Below, piece by piece: positions 38,282 through 47,420 of a stretch of 64,000 nt of DNA. A model generated the notes under the pieces. The model made no database searches and was not told the DNA's origin. It worked only from the letters and a program-made list of their open reading frames with translations. Numbering within the stretch: the first letter of the stretch is position 1; the number at the start of each line of letters is the position of its first letter. The stretch covers positions 62,001 through 126,000 of the forward strand of contig NZ_JACJOT010000001.1 in NCBI RefSeq assembly GCF_014695715.1, in the 5' to 3' direction. A program made the position numbers and the translations under genes. Source of the stretch: Microcoleus sp. FACHB-68 (GTDB lineage: Bacteria; Cyanobacteriota; Cyanobacteriia; Cyanobacteriales; Oscillatoriaceae).

Positions 38282-41200
38282 TCAGCTTTGCCTAATGGGA
38301 ATTTCTATCCGAAACTCTGCGCCTTCTCCGGGTTCTGAGTGACATTCTAGCCGGCCTCTATGCTTGTCAGCGATAATTTGATAACTGATCGATAATCCTA
38401 AGCCGGTGCCTTCTCCCACAGGTTTCGTTGTAAAAAACGGATCAAACACTCGCGCCAGAACGCTTTTGCTCATTCCCGGCCCATTGTCTTTAAATCGAAT
38501 TCCCACGCGAGAACTAGACAGCAATTGCGTGTAAATTGTAATTTGACTGGGGTTGTCTTTGATCTGTTCGGGCGTTCGCTTTCTGTCATGCTTGTGCAAA
38601 GCGTCTATGGCATTGGTGAGGATGTTCATAAACACCTGATTTAGCTGGCCGGCATAACATTCAACGAGGGGTAACGCTTCATACTTCTTGATAATTTCTA
38701 TTCCGGGAAAATCCGGTTTAGCTTTCAGCGCATTCTGCAAAATTAACAGCGTGCTTTCGATGCCTTCATGAATGTCAACCGGCTTCATATCTGATTCGTC
38801 AAGCCGGGAGAAATTTCGCAACGTCAGCACAATATTTCGGATGCGTTCAGCCCCCACTTTCATAGAAGACAGCATTTTTGGCATATCCTCAATAATAAAA
38901 TCAAGTTCCATCTCTTCGATGCAATTTTGGATTTCAGGAGCGCTGTAGCCATAACCCTGCTCGAAAAGGTGGATTAAATTCAGCAAATCTTGAGCGTATT
39001 CGCTGACGTGAGTGATGTTGCCATAAATAAAGTTAACCGGATTGTTAATTTCGTGAGCGACACCGGCAACCAACTGACCGAGACCTGACATTTTCTCGGT
39101 TTGAATGAGTTGAGTTTGAGTTCGTTGTAAATCTTGCAGCGTTTGTTCTAGTTGCGTTGCTTGCGCTCTCAAACGAGCTTCTGATGTTTGTAGTGCTTCT
39201 TCCGCTTGCTTGCGCTCAGTGATGTCGCGGAAGTAAACAGAAAGCCCATCTTCAGCCGGATAGGCGCGGACTTCAAACCAAATATTTAAACGTGGAGAGT
39301 AGCTCTCAAATGCTACAGGAATTTGTTGAGCGACAGCTTTATGATACTGATGGTAAAAGAGCGAATCAGCGGGTTGCGGATACTCCTGCCAAATATTCTT
39401 ACCCAGGAGTTCTTCGGGTGTGCTTCTTTGAAAAAAATAAAGCGCTTGTCGGTTAATATAAGTGAAGTGCCACTGTCGGTCTAAAGCCAAAAAAGCATCA
39501 GTAATACTTTCTAAAATATTTACAGTTCGCCGGTTAGATGCTTGTAGTGCTGACTCAATCTGCTTGCGTTCAGTAATGTCAATACAGGAGCCAATGTAGC
39601 CAGTAAAGCTGCCATCTGCTAAAAACCGGGGATTTCCGGTATCCAAAATCCAGCGATACTCGCCGTCAGCACGCCGGATACGGTATTCCATTTGGAAGCT
39701 TTGGCGGGCGTCAAATGCGGTGATATAACTATCTAAACAGCGCTGTCTATCTTCAGGATGAACCCCTTCAAGCCAGCCGTAGCCGAATTCTTCCTCCATT
39801 GTTCTGCCGGTAAATTCTAGCCAAACTTTATTGAAGTAATGACAGCGTTTATCAATGCCGGCAACCCAAATTAGAACCGGCGCGGTATCTGCCATCAAGC
39901 GAAATCGTTCTTCGCTTTCGTGCAAAACCGCCTCGGCGTGCTTGCGCTCTGTAATGTCGCGCAGGATAACAATATATTCTGGAAGATTGCGATTTGAACG
40001 CTCGGAAACTGTCGCTTCAATGATGCGTAAGCCTTGATAGCGTTCCAATGCCTGTTCGCTTTGGTTTGACCACTGAGCCGGCGAATGTCCTAAACCGGGT
40101 AAAAGCGTGTTCAAATTTTCCCCCAGCAATTCATGGGCATTTAAGCCGAAGAGTGCCTCAGCGGCTGGGTTTGCCTGATCAATTGCCCCGTTTTCACCGA
40201 CCACAAGAATCGTATCTGGAACCGTGTCAAGGGCAGCAATAAAAAGATTTTCTGCGTGTTGGCGGGCTTCATCAATCGCAGCCACTTGAGGCAAGCTTGT
40301 CCAACAGGCAACGGCGATCGCCACAAATGCACTTGTTAGGAGCAAAATAACTAAAAGATTGTTGGTGGCATTGGGATTGAGCTGCTCGAAGGGATCGATG
40401 CGCTCTAACTTGTCCCGAATCACCCAGGTGACTGCTGTGGCGCTACAAACTAATACCAGTAGAATGACAACCTGAGAGGCAACAAAATCTTGGAACTGAC
40501 GACTCCGCCGGCGGTAACGCTCAATCCACCAGGCTGGATGAAACGGTGGAAAGGCAATGCGGCGGCTAACGGCATCTACTATCAAAACGGCAAGGGGAAA
40601 CAGCAGCCCGATCAGCACGTCTTGCCAACTCCAAGCGAAGCCTGCCACCACCAGGACAAGTGCCTCAAGGATGAAGAAGCCTAGCGACCACCAAGGCCAT
40701 CGTACTTCTGGCCGGCCCCGGCGCAGCCACAGTCCCAGATGAACTAACATTATGGCTGCCAGATAGGCACTGCCGGTGACGACCACAATCCGGGAGATAT
40801 CTCCCCAAACCAAATAAATCAGGCTGATGAACAGGGAAAAAATCAGGCCGGGTTGCAGAACACCCTGTCGCGAGACGATGGCGAAGACGGGTGAAAGGTG
40901 TCCGTCTAAGGCGAGTTGGTACAAAATGCGGGGAGAGTTGGAAACCGTAGTGGCACAAGTGAGAAGGGTGCTGGAGGCAATCAGTAGCGTCACGATCCAA
41001 GAGGCTGACTCACCCCAGAATGGCTTTGCTGCGGCGAACAAATTCATAAATGTGTCCTCGCCCAGCCCCGGTTGCGTCGCCAAACGCATTAGCACCCAAG
41101 ATCCGCCCAGAACCACAACAGGGATCAGCCCAGCAGCTAGCTTGAGAAATCGCAACGTTTCTCCGGGACGTCGGCTGTCTGCGACAAATGAGGAGGCTGT

Positions 41201-41908
41201 TTCGCACGCATAAGCCATGTAGACGGCAAAGAAGAACCACTTCGCCCAGTCAGTAAAGGTTAAGGGCGAGAAACTGCTGGGCAAAAGTCCCGGACTAGCC
41301 GGCGAGAAGGCTAACCATCCCAAACCTTGAACGCAAAACACCAGCAGGAATCCCACGGCTGGGAAAATAAAAAATGTGTGCAAAATTCCCAAGGTGCGGG
41401 TGCCGCTCAACGCCACAATATAAGCGATTAGCGTGAATCCAATTTTAAGCGCGGTTTCCGGACAAGCAATGCCCAAGGGTTCCAGGTTGGCTTTAATCAG
41501 CGCGGTGAGGATGATCGGGTTCATCGACAAATAGCCGGCCCAGCTTACGAAGTATGCGATCGCCGCATAGCGACCCAGCCCTGGATACTTCGAGAGCAGC
41601 CTGGTTGTATAATTGGGCGTTCCGCCCGATACATCGGGCCACTCTTCCCCTAAGCGCTTCACCTGCAAGTTTAGTAACACCCCCACAACTACGGCAGGCA
41701 ACCACACGAAAATCGCAGAGGGTCCAAGCGCAGCGTGTATCAGCGGTGCGGTGCCAATCCATACCAAGTGACCTGTCAGACCAAAACCCCAGGTTTCAAC
41801 GGCGCTGAGGCTCCGGGGCAACCGCATGGCTGAGGGCTGATTTATCCTTGCATTTTTTTGGTTAAAACTAACCTTGACAGGTGACGGGCTTGACATGACA
41901 TTAGCCAT
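38282..41908 (-). CDS. APC-type permease fused to triple-PAS histidine kinase
   Basis: 1208 residues, a tandem paralog of the gene at 34675-38163. The permease part (~30-450) shares long blocks with it (FVADSRRPGETLRFL, ALSGTRTLGIL), as do the two extra membrane helices (~478-498 and ~517-537). The sensory middle differs: PAS1 (~553-655), a PAS/PAC (~665-782) and a third PAS (~793-898) replace the PAS-GAF of its neighbour. The H-box is LVAGVAHEINNP (His952), and the ATPase ends with KDNGPGM and GEGTGLGLSI. 118 bases separate it from the downstream copy, so the pair may be co-transcribed. No response regulator is nearby. Signal and target unknown. Confidence 0.88.
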   Translation of the reverse strand: MANVMSSPSPVKVSFNQKNARINQPSAMRLPRSLSAVETWGFGLTGHLVWIGTAPLIHAALGPSAIFVWLPAVVVGVLLNLQVKRLGEEWPDVSGGTPNYTTRLLSKYPGLGRYAAIAYFVSWAGYLSMNPIILTALIKANLEPLGIACPETALKIGFTLIAYIVALSGTRTLGILHTFFIFPAVGFLLVFCVQGLGWLAFSPASPGLLPSSFSPLTFTDWAKWFFFAVYMAYACETASSFVADSRRPGETLRFLKLAAGLIPVVVLGGSWVLMRLATQPGLGEDTFMNLFAAAKPFWGESASWIVTLLIASSTLLTCATTVSNSPRILYQLALDGHLSPVFAIVSRQGVLQPGLIFSLFISLIYLVWGDISRIVVVTGSAYLAAIMLVHLGLWLRRGRPEVRWPWWSLGFFILEALVLVVAGFAWSWQDVLIGLLFPLAVLIVDAVSRRIAFPPFHPAWWIERYRRRSRQFQDFVASQVVILLVLVCSATAVTWVIRDKLERIDPFEQLNPNATNNLLVILLLTSAFVAIAVACWTSLPQVAAIDEARQHAENLFIAALDTVPDTILVVGENGAIDQANPAAEALFGLNAHELLGENLNTLLPGLGHSPAQWSNQSEQALERYQGLRIIEATVSERSNRNLPEYIVILRDITERKHAEAVLHESEERFRLMADTAPVLIWVAGIDKRCHYFNKVWLEFTGRTMEEEFGYGWLEGVHPEDRQRCLDSYITAFDARQSFQMEYRIRRADGEYRWILDTGNPRFLADGSFTGYIGSCIDITERKQIESALQASNRRTVNILESITDAFLALDRQWHFTYINRQALYFFQRSTPEELLGKNIWQEYPQPADSLFYHQYHKAVAQQIPVAFESYSPRLNIWFEVRAYPAEDGLSVYFRDITERKQAEEALQTSEARLRAQATQLEQTLQDLQRTQTQLIQTEKMSGLGQLVAGVAHEINNPVNFIYGNITHVSEYAQDLLNLIHLFEQGYGYSAPEIQNCIEEMELDFIIEDMPKMLSSMKVGAERIRNIVLTLRNFSRLDESDMKPVDIHEGIESTLLILQNALKAKPDFPGIEIIKKYEALPLVECYAGQLNQVFMNILTNAIDALHKHDRKRTPEQIKDNPSQITIYTQLLSSSRVGIRFKDNGPGMSKSVLARVFDPFFTTKPVGEGTGLGLSISYQIIADKHRGRLECHSEPGEGAEFRIEIPIRQS

Positions 41909-42511
41909 TTACATGAAGTAATGGCAGTGATATTGCTTAATTCTTTCTTTTACCACTTAAGTGCTTTACTCAGATTGTTCTTCATTAAAACTTCACGTTA
42001 AAGTTAAACGCTTTACTATACAAGATTGCAAGATTGTGCATAAAAACACGTTAAGAAAAGCTTTTTTCTGAAGTTGCCAGAACTCAGAACTTTACAGATT
42101 AAGCAGACTCATCATTAGTGTTTATCCGTGAATTTATTGAGATTAATCTGTGTAATTTACCGGATAAATGATTTGTGTAAATTTTCGGACTCAGGATGCG
42201 CTGCGAATCAATATTTATATTAACTCACTATTTAAATGCAACTTATTATTTTTTCTTTTAAGATAAAAAAGGCAGCGATTAATCTGCCGGCCTTCAATTT
42301 TGAATTTTAAGTTTTACAGTTGGAATTGCTTAATTTAAAGAAGCAAGGAAATTGTGAGATTAAAGATCATGCAAGTTTTGAGCAAAAATCTAGATAAATA
42401 CTGAAGTGATAATTTAAGTTTTTCCTGCTGCCTTACTGAGTGCAACATATCTGCGCTCACGCTTTGCTCAACTGTGCGATCATAGACAGCGACGTTGCAT
42501 CTCGACAAACC
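41909..42511. other. Large AT-rich intergenic region
   Basis: 603 bases between divergent genes (permease-kinase and HAD hydrolase). It is conspicuously AT-rich. Only a weak stem GGCAG/CTGCC near 42280 was seen and no gene is supported. Regulatory sites for the permease-kinase pair are expected here. Confidence 0.45.
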
Positions 42512-43294
42512 ATGCCGGCGAACCATCCCACACTTCTCGCGCTTGACTTTGATGGCGTCCTTTGTGATGGACTGCTTGAGTATTTCCAAGCTGCATGGCG
42601 CACCTACTGTCAAATCTGGACGCCGGCAGACGCCACACCACCGGCAGAGTTAGCCCCCATATTTTACCGGCTGCGACCTGTGATCGAAACCGGCTGGGAG
42701 ATGCCGGTGTTGATCCGCGCCTTGCTATTAGGCATTTCTGAAGAGAAAATACTGCTCGATTGGCAAACAATTGCGCCACAACTATTGTTAGAAGAAGGAC
42801 TCAAACCCGCAGACACCGGCACGCAACTTGATCGGCTGCGGGATGAATGGATCGCCACTGATGTCGCAGACTGGTTGAGTTATCACCGATTTTATCCAGG
42901 CGTCATCGAAAGATTGCGGCAATTGCAACAAATGCCGGTGCGCTTAGTAATTATTACCACCAAAGAAGGGCGCTTCGTTCGGCAACTGTTGCAGCAACAA
43001 GACATTGAACTGCCAGATGCCTGTATTTTTGGCAAGGAAGTGCAGCGTCCTAAGCACTTTATTCTACGAGAATTATTGCAAACGCCTGTTGATGAGCCGA
43101 TCATTTGGTTTATAGAAGACCGGCTCAAAACATTGCAAATCGTGCTGCAGCAGCCAGACCTCACCCAAGTCAGGCTTTTTCTGGCAGATTGGGGTTACAA
43201 TACAGCTCTTGAGCGGGAAGCTGCCGGTGCAACTCCACACATCAATTTGCTGTCTCTCTCTCAATTCTCTCAAGATTTTGCAGCGTGGCCTTAA
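42512..43294 (+). CDS. HAD-superfamily hydrolase
   Basis: 260 residues starting at the ATG at 42512, which places the HAD motif I LALDFDGVLCDG near the N-terminus. Motif II is the VIITTKEG region (~148) and motif III/IV the WFIEDRLKTL region (~207). The C-terminal ~75 residues are repeated, out of context, in a broken copy at 45681-45917. A phosphatase or phosphoglycolate-phosphatase-like activity is likely from the motifs; the substrate is unknown. No clear ribosome binding site was seen. The family is widespread in cyanobacteria. Confidence 0.85.
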   Translation: MPANHPTLLALDFDGVLCDGLLEYFQAAWRTYCQIWTPADATPPAELAPIFYRLRPVIETGWEMPVLIRALLLGISEEKILLDWQTIAPQLLLEEGLKPADTGTQLDRLRDEWIATDVADWLSYHRFYPGVIERLRQLQQMPVRLVIITTKEGRFVRQLLQQQDIELPDACIFGKEVQRPKHFILRELLQTPVDEPIIWFIEDRLKTLQIVLQQPDLTQVRLFLADWGYNTALEREAAGATPHINLLSLSQFSQDFAAWP

Positions 43295-43464
43295 GCTGCT
43301 CAGCATTAGATTTTCTGGCGTTGCTGAAGGAGTAATGATTTAACCAGGAAGAGAAACTGTCTGATAGTTCAAATAGTGCAGCAGTACCGCAGTCAACACT
43401 TCAACATTAAGGGCTGGGTTGGAGTAGCACAATTAAACTTAGCCGTTGTGCAGCACTTACAAGC

Positions 43465-43902
43465 CTATGAGACTGGTAAACCTATTTGCCTGAACCAAGT
43501 GTACTTGTCAATGTAGCCACGCTGGAAACAGATTTTGCCCTCAACGATCTGAAAGAAGCCACACCCGCGCAGTGTGAAACTTTTGCCGGTGGGTGCGTTG
43601 CCGCCAAGCTCACCCAAGAAGGTGCCGCCACCGCTCCACTCGATAATCGCCCAGTTACCATCCTCGAAGATATTTTCAGGATGCGTGTAGTTGTCTGGAA
43701 ACGCGTTGAAGAAGGCGATGAAACTCTCAAGCAGTGCCTCGCGCCCCTGGAGAGGATCACCAAAGGCAACCTGATGGTTGATAGCGTCATCGTGATAAAG
43801 ATCGATAAGTGTGTAAGGGTCGCGAGCGTTATACGCAGCAACCCAGTCGCGTAGAACTTCTTTGGGTGACTTCATATCGCTAATCATATTCAAGGCTATC
43901 AA
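43465..43902 (-). CDS. NTF2-like/SnoaL-fold protein
   Basis: 145 residues of the NTF2-like/SnoaL fold: an N-terminal helix VLRDWVAAYNARD, then LYHDDAINHQ, the loop GREALLESFIAFFNAFPD, and strands NWAIIEWSGGGTFLGELGG and FTLRGCGFFQIVEGKI. These small alpha+beta barrels include polyketide cyclases, limonene-epoxide-hydrolase-like enzymes and many uncharacterised proteins, so no activity is claimed. The start may be the ATG at 43875 (MKSPKEVL) rather than 43902. It is convergent with the HAD gene and lies just outside the GCCGG-free island. Confidence 0.85.
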   Translation of the reverse strand: MIALNMISDMKSPKEVLRDWVAAYNARDPYTLIDLYHDDAINHQVAFGDPLQGREALLESFIAFFNAFPDNYTHPENIFEDGNWAIIEWSGGGTFLGELGGNAPTGKSFTLRGCGFFQIVEGKICFQRGYIDKYTWFRQIGLPVS

Positions 43903-44027
43903 CTGCTACCAATTATTATTTTGCTACACAATGGTAATGCTAAGTGCCGGTAAACAACCGCTATGCTGCCAAATAAAAACTGCTTAATTGACTTGTTAGC
44001 CCTCTGTGCTTACTGTGTAATTTACTT

Positions 44028-44795
44028 TTACCTGGGTTGCCGTTTGGGTGGTTTCTTTTTAGGACGCCGAAAATTATCAGCTTTTGCTTCCTCTGGATTA
44101 GCAAAACACCAACAAACCTCCACAGCCCTTTCATCCTCGTAATAGTAGATGCCTCGTGCGGAGGATTCATCAATATTGGCCGTAGCTCGGATAGGAAATT
44201 GCACCGGACAACGGTTGTCTATAGGAGGTACACCATAACTGAATCCTCGCTTGCTCCGCTCTTCTTTGACGGACTGCCAGTAGGCTTGTTCTTCCCGTCT
44301 TTTTTGTTCTTCGTTACGAAGCCTTTGTTGTCTTTCTTCTTCTTCCCTTTCTTCTCGTTGTTGTCTTTTTACATTGTGCCTACTTTTAGCTTCTATAAGG
44401 CCGATGTTAACTTCTTTAAATACTTCACTTATTTCAGGATATTTACTCAACAAATCTGAAGAATTAGACAAATGTTTAGAAATAATCTCTGCTGCTTCGC
44501 TATATCTTTGTACAGCTTTTTCTAATTCATTCTCTTCTTCTAGACAATTTATTGTATCTATATTTTCATCTGTAAAATTCTTAAAGAGAATCATTGCAGG
44601 CTTCAAGCCTACCCACTCAGAGCGAACGGAGTAAATAGACGATATGGCAGGTGCCACAGCAGACAATATAATTCCTATCATTAAAATGAAATAAAACAGT
44701 AACAACTGCTTTAGCGTGATATAACCACAAGCCCATAGCAGGAAAATAACAAGACAAATTTTTAGGATGTCTCTAATTACCTTAATAGTGATCAT
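44028..44795 (-). CDS. Two-helix membrane protein with coiled coil and C-terminal Cys domain
   Basis: 255 residues from the ATG at 44795 (a GTG at 44807 would add four). Two adjacent membrane helices lie at about 8-26 and 30-53. A soluble region and a highly charged coiled coil (~130-183, rich in E, R, Q) follow. A C-terminal module (~195-250) has CPVQFPIRA, GIYYYEDERAVEVCWCF and AKADNFRRPKK. The spacing CP..FPI....GIYY...CF...A..F(R)R resembles the small CP.xPIKGN/'sunset'-type domain that often ends nuclease or surface proteins, but this is by eye. The gene is 110 bases downstream of the CHAT gene on the same strand, in an AT-rich stretch without GCCGG. It is probably the partner of the CHAT protein. 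Function unknown. Confidence 0.65.
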   Translation of the reverse strand: MITIKVIRDILKICLVIFLLWACGYITLKQLLLFYFILMIGIILSAVAPAISSIYSVRSEWVGLKPAMILFKNFTDENIDTINCLEEENELEKAVQRYSEAAEIISKHLSNSSDLLSKYPEISEVFKEVNIGLIEAKSRHNVKRQQREEREEEERQQRLRNEEQKRREEQAYWQSVKEERSKRGFSYGVPPIDNRCPVQFPIRATANIDESSARGIYYYEDERAVEVCWCFANPEEAKADNFRRPKKKPPKRQPR

Positions 44796-44905
44796 GGCTA
44801 CAACCACAGGTTTCTGAAGTTTTTCAGGCAGCCCACTAAAAATTTTTACGATTGCTAACGGATATTTTGCAGTCTCCCCACAAAGATCTGCTTGAGTTTC
44901 AGCAA

Positions 44906-45487
44906 TTAATCCCTCTCTTTTTTTTTAATTATTGGGGTCATTTCTTCACCAAGGTTCTCAATTTGGATAGCACTGCGACCAAACTCATGAGCTATATCGT
45001 AGGCTTTACCAGAAAATATAGCCAAGTAGAAACCCCGCGCATATTCTATAGCAGCTTTGTCACCTACTGCCTGTCTCATAGCAACTACATATTTAATGTG
45101 ATTAGCAATACCTTTTGCTTGAGCAACCGAGTAACAAGCATTGAGTACCACACACTCCACATCAGCTGCACATAGCCAAAATAATGTTGAAAGTGCCTTG
45201 GCTGTAACGAATTTTACTCTTCCATCGATATCCTCAAATGCTAAACCCTGACTGCTATCACCATGTCCACAGAAGTGAACAATTTGTGGTCTGTGTTCCA
45301 GCATGATTTGCTGAATATCTCTTGTGCGAACTGCTGTTTCAATCAAAACCTCAAAGCTATCTCGATTTCTAGCTTTTTGTAAGACCTCTTTAATCTCACG
45401 CACTTCTTGATCCAGACGTAGTTGAGGAGTTTTTATTGGATTAGCTGAGAGAATCAAAATTTTTTTAGGAAGCTGAACTTGAGTCAT
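44906..45487 (-). CDS. CHAT-domain (caspase-like) peptidase
   Basis: 193 residues consisting of one CHAT domain. The start KKILILSANP...LRLDQEVREI is typical of the short CHAT/EAD-type module. The catalytic His is His75 in IVHFCGHGDSSQG, and the catalytic Cys is Cys118 in VLNACYS. Further family landmarks are GDKAAIEYARGFY and the ending GRSAIQIENLG. CHAT peptidases are used in bacterial immunity and regulated cell death, usually with a sensor and a target. No TPR or NTPase domain is attached; the only close neighbour is the two-helix membrane protein downstream. AT-rich composition and lack of GCCGG suggest transfer. Activity is inferred from the intact dyad. Confidence 0.88.
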   Translation of the reverse strand: MTQVQLPKKILILSANPIKTPQLRLDQEVREIKEVLQKARNRDSFEVLIETAVRTRDIQQIMLEHRPQIVHFCGHGDSSQGLAFEDIDGRVKFVTAKALSTLFWLCAADVECVVLNACYSVAQAKGIANHIKYVVAMRQAVGDKAAIEYARGFYLAIFSGKAYDIAHEFGRSAIQIENLGEEMTPIIKKKERD

Positions 45488-45680
45488 GGATTAAATTCAG
45501 GTTATTTAAAATTACTTAATAATATATGTTTGGTGACAACTCAATTTACCAAATTGGGAACTCGTATACTAGCCTCTAAGTGAGTGGTTTCAATTAAGAC
45601 AAGATAAATAAATATACATTATAGCGCATTTATAGGGTTTAACAATCATATCCTGTAGACTTAATTGCGCTTTAGTACCG
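45488..45680. other. AT-rich region upstream of the CHAT gene
   Basis: No gene. It is the presumed promoter region of the CHAT/membrane-protein pair, ending exactly where homology to the HAD gene begins. Confidence 0.45.
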
Positions 45681-45917
45681 TTTATTCTGCCAGAATTATT
45701 GCAACCGCCGGCTGATGAGCCGGTGATTTGGTTTGTCGAAGACCGGCTAAAAACATTGCAGATTGTGCAGCAGCAGCCAGACCTCAACCAAGTTAGGCTT
45801 TATCTAGCAGATTGGGGGTACAATACAGCCGTTGAACGGGAAGCAGCCGGTCAAACTCCACACATTCATCTGTTATCTCTTTCGCAATTTGCCGGAGATT
45901 TTGCGGCGTGGCCTTAA
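45681..45917 (+). pseudogene. 3' fragment duplicate of the HAD hydrolase gene
   Basis: The frame FILPELLQPPADEPVIWFV continues to LLSLSQFAGDFAAWP and stop, matching the last ~75 residues of the HAD protein at 42512-43294. DNA similarity starts abruptly at TTTATTCT (43061-type position) and continues past the stop through GGCCTTAAGCTGCTCAG. It lacks the N-terminal catalytic motifs and any start with a ribosome binding site. It is therefore a truncated second copy. Confidence 0.85.
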
Positions 45918-46131
45918 GCTGCTCAGTCAGAGGTTTTCTAAAAAGAGAGTGGGAGATGGGGAGGTATTTTAACCGGCACCAAATTGGCAAATTAGATGCT
46001 TATTCACTTAGAAATCTAAAATTTCATCCCATTTTGCTTTGAAATTGCATAAAATCATGAGACAGGTTAGTGGCTTAAAAAAAGTCGTGAAGAGAAAACC
46101 ACTAACTGCTAATGACTAACCATGAATTATT

Positions 46132-47346
46132 ATGCTTGATCTCACACAACTCGCACGGCAACTTCCCGGCATCAGCAAGCACCTCACCCAAGAAGCCCAT
46201 GCAGGTCGCCACCGCTTAGACTTAGCCCAGCAGCTGATGCAGAGAGCAGAAGCTCATTATGCGGAATTAGTCACGAAACAACAAGCTTGGCGAAATCGCC
46301 TGATCTTTACCGCTGCTGAGCCGGTTGAGGATTTACAAACTCGCGTATACATTGCGCCGGCACCACCCGTCCACACCGTCATCGCCACAGATGGCTCTCA
46401 AATTGCCCCGAACCACCATGAAATCGCCTACTGCTATTTAATTAACGTGGGCAGAGTAGTGTTGCACTATGGCGAAAGCCGGCATCCCCTTTTAGACAGC
46501 CTTCCCGAAGTATTCTACCGGCCCGAAGACCTGTATGAATCTCGGCAATGGGGAATTCGCACAGAAGAGTGGATGGGCTACCGGCGCACGGCATCGGAGG
46601 CAACGATATTAGCAGAACTTGCGTGTAATGTGTGGGCACCAGCTCCCGCGCTGCCGATTCCAACCATCGCAATGGTGGACGGTTCGCTAATTTACTGGTT
46701 TTTAGAACCGCTGCCAACTGAGGCACGCGATCGCATCCTCTGCACGATTCTCGATGCCTGGGACAAGCTACAAGCCGCTCAAATTCCCATTGTCGGCTAT
46801 CTCAGCGCCTCCCGCAGCATTGAAGCGATCAACTTTCTGCGCTTAGAAGCTTGCCCTCACGAAGTTCCCAACTGCGTCACCCACTGCCCGCCGACGATGC
46901 CCTTAGACGCTGCCGGCAAACCGATCAAAGCACCCTGTCAGGTTTTTGAACCCTTGCGAGATGCTGCCTTGTGGGCATCCCTGCTGGAACCGGGGCAGCG
47001 CAGTCCCCTGTGGCGCAGTTCCGCCCCTATTTTGGATCAATATGGCCCTCACACGATATATTTCTGCTATGTCCATGTCGGGACTGAAATTGCCCGAATA
47101 GAGGTGCCGGCTTGGGTGGCTGAAAACCCTTCCCTGCTAGACTCGACCCTGAGTTTAACCATCGCCCAGGTGCAGAAAGGCTATGGCTATCCCGTTGCGC
47201 TTGCAGAAGCTCACAATCAGGCAGTGGTGCGAGGAGGCGATCGCGCTCGTTTCTTTTCGCTTCTGGAACGAGAAATGATTAGAGCCGGCTTACAAAATGT
47301 GGGCACATCGTATAAGGAAGCCCGCAAGCGCGGCAGCATTGCTTAA
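46132..47346 (+). CDS. nurA: NurA-domain nuclease
   Basis: 404 residues with the NurA (RNase H-like) catalytic layout. Motif I is IATDGSQI (Asp87), a second Asp lies in MVDGSLIYW (Asp183), and a late segment YFCYVHVGTEIARIE and a His-containing helix (ALAEAHNQAVV) follow. NurA is a 5'-3' exonuclease and endonuclease that works with the HerA hexamer in DNA end resection; a HerA-like ATPase is encoded 25 kb away at 19589-21334, and recA is 1.5 kb downstream. The N-terminal ~60 residues are helical. I saw no second operon gene. Assignment is by motif and overall similarity. Confidence 0.85.
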   Translation: MLDLTQLARQLPGISKHLTQEAHAGRHRLDLAQQLMQRAEAHYAELVTKQQAWRNRLIFTAAEPVEDLQTRVYIAPAPPVHTVIATDGSQIAPNHHEIAYCYLINVGRVVLHYGESRHPLLDSLPEVFYRPEDLYESRQWGIRTEEWMGYRRTASEATILAELACNVWAPAPALPIPTIAMVDGSLIYWFLEPLPTEARDRILCTILDAWDKLQAAQIPIVGYLSASRSIEAINFLRLEACPHEVPNCVTHCPPTMPLDAAGKPIKAPCQVFEPLRDAALWASLLEPGQRSPLWRSSAPILDQYGPHTIYFCYVHVGTEIARIEVPAWVAENPSLLDSTLSLTIAQVQKGYGYPVALAEAHNQAVVRGGDRARFFSLLEREMIRAGLQNVGTSYKEARKRGSIA

Positions 47347-47420
47347 CTGTATAATTTCTCGTTCTTATTCAATCTAGAGTTTCAAATCCGAATGACTCTT
47401 TCACAATCGCCCTTGGGGGT

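Noticed and set aside
43486-43854. 122-codon plus frame opposite the NTF2-like gene
   Set aside because: The minus-strand product has a clear NTF2-like pattern; this is its antisense shadow.
44028-44795. Nuclease assignment for the CHAT neighbour
   Set aside because: The C-terminal Cys module is reminiscent of domains attached to nucleases, but no nuclease catalytic motif is present.
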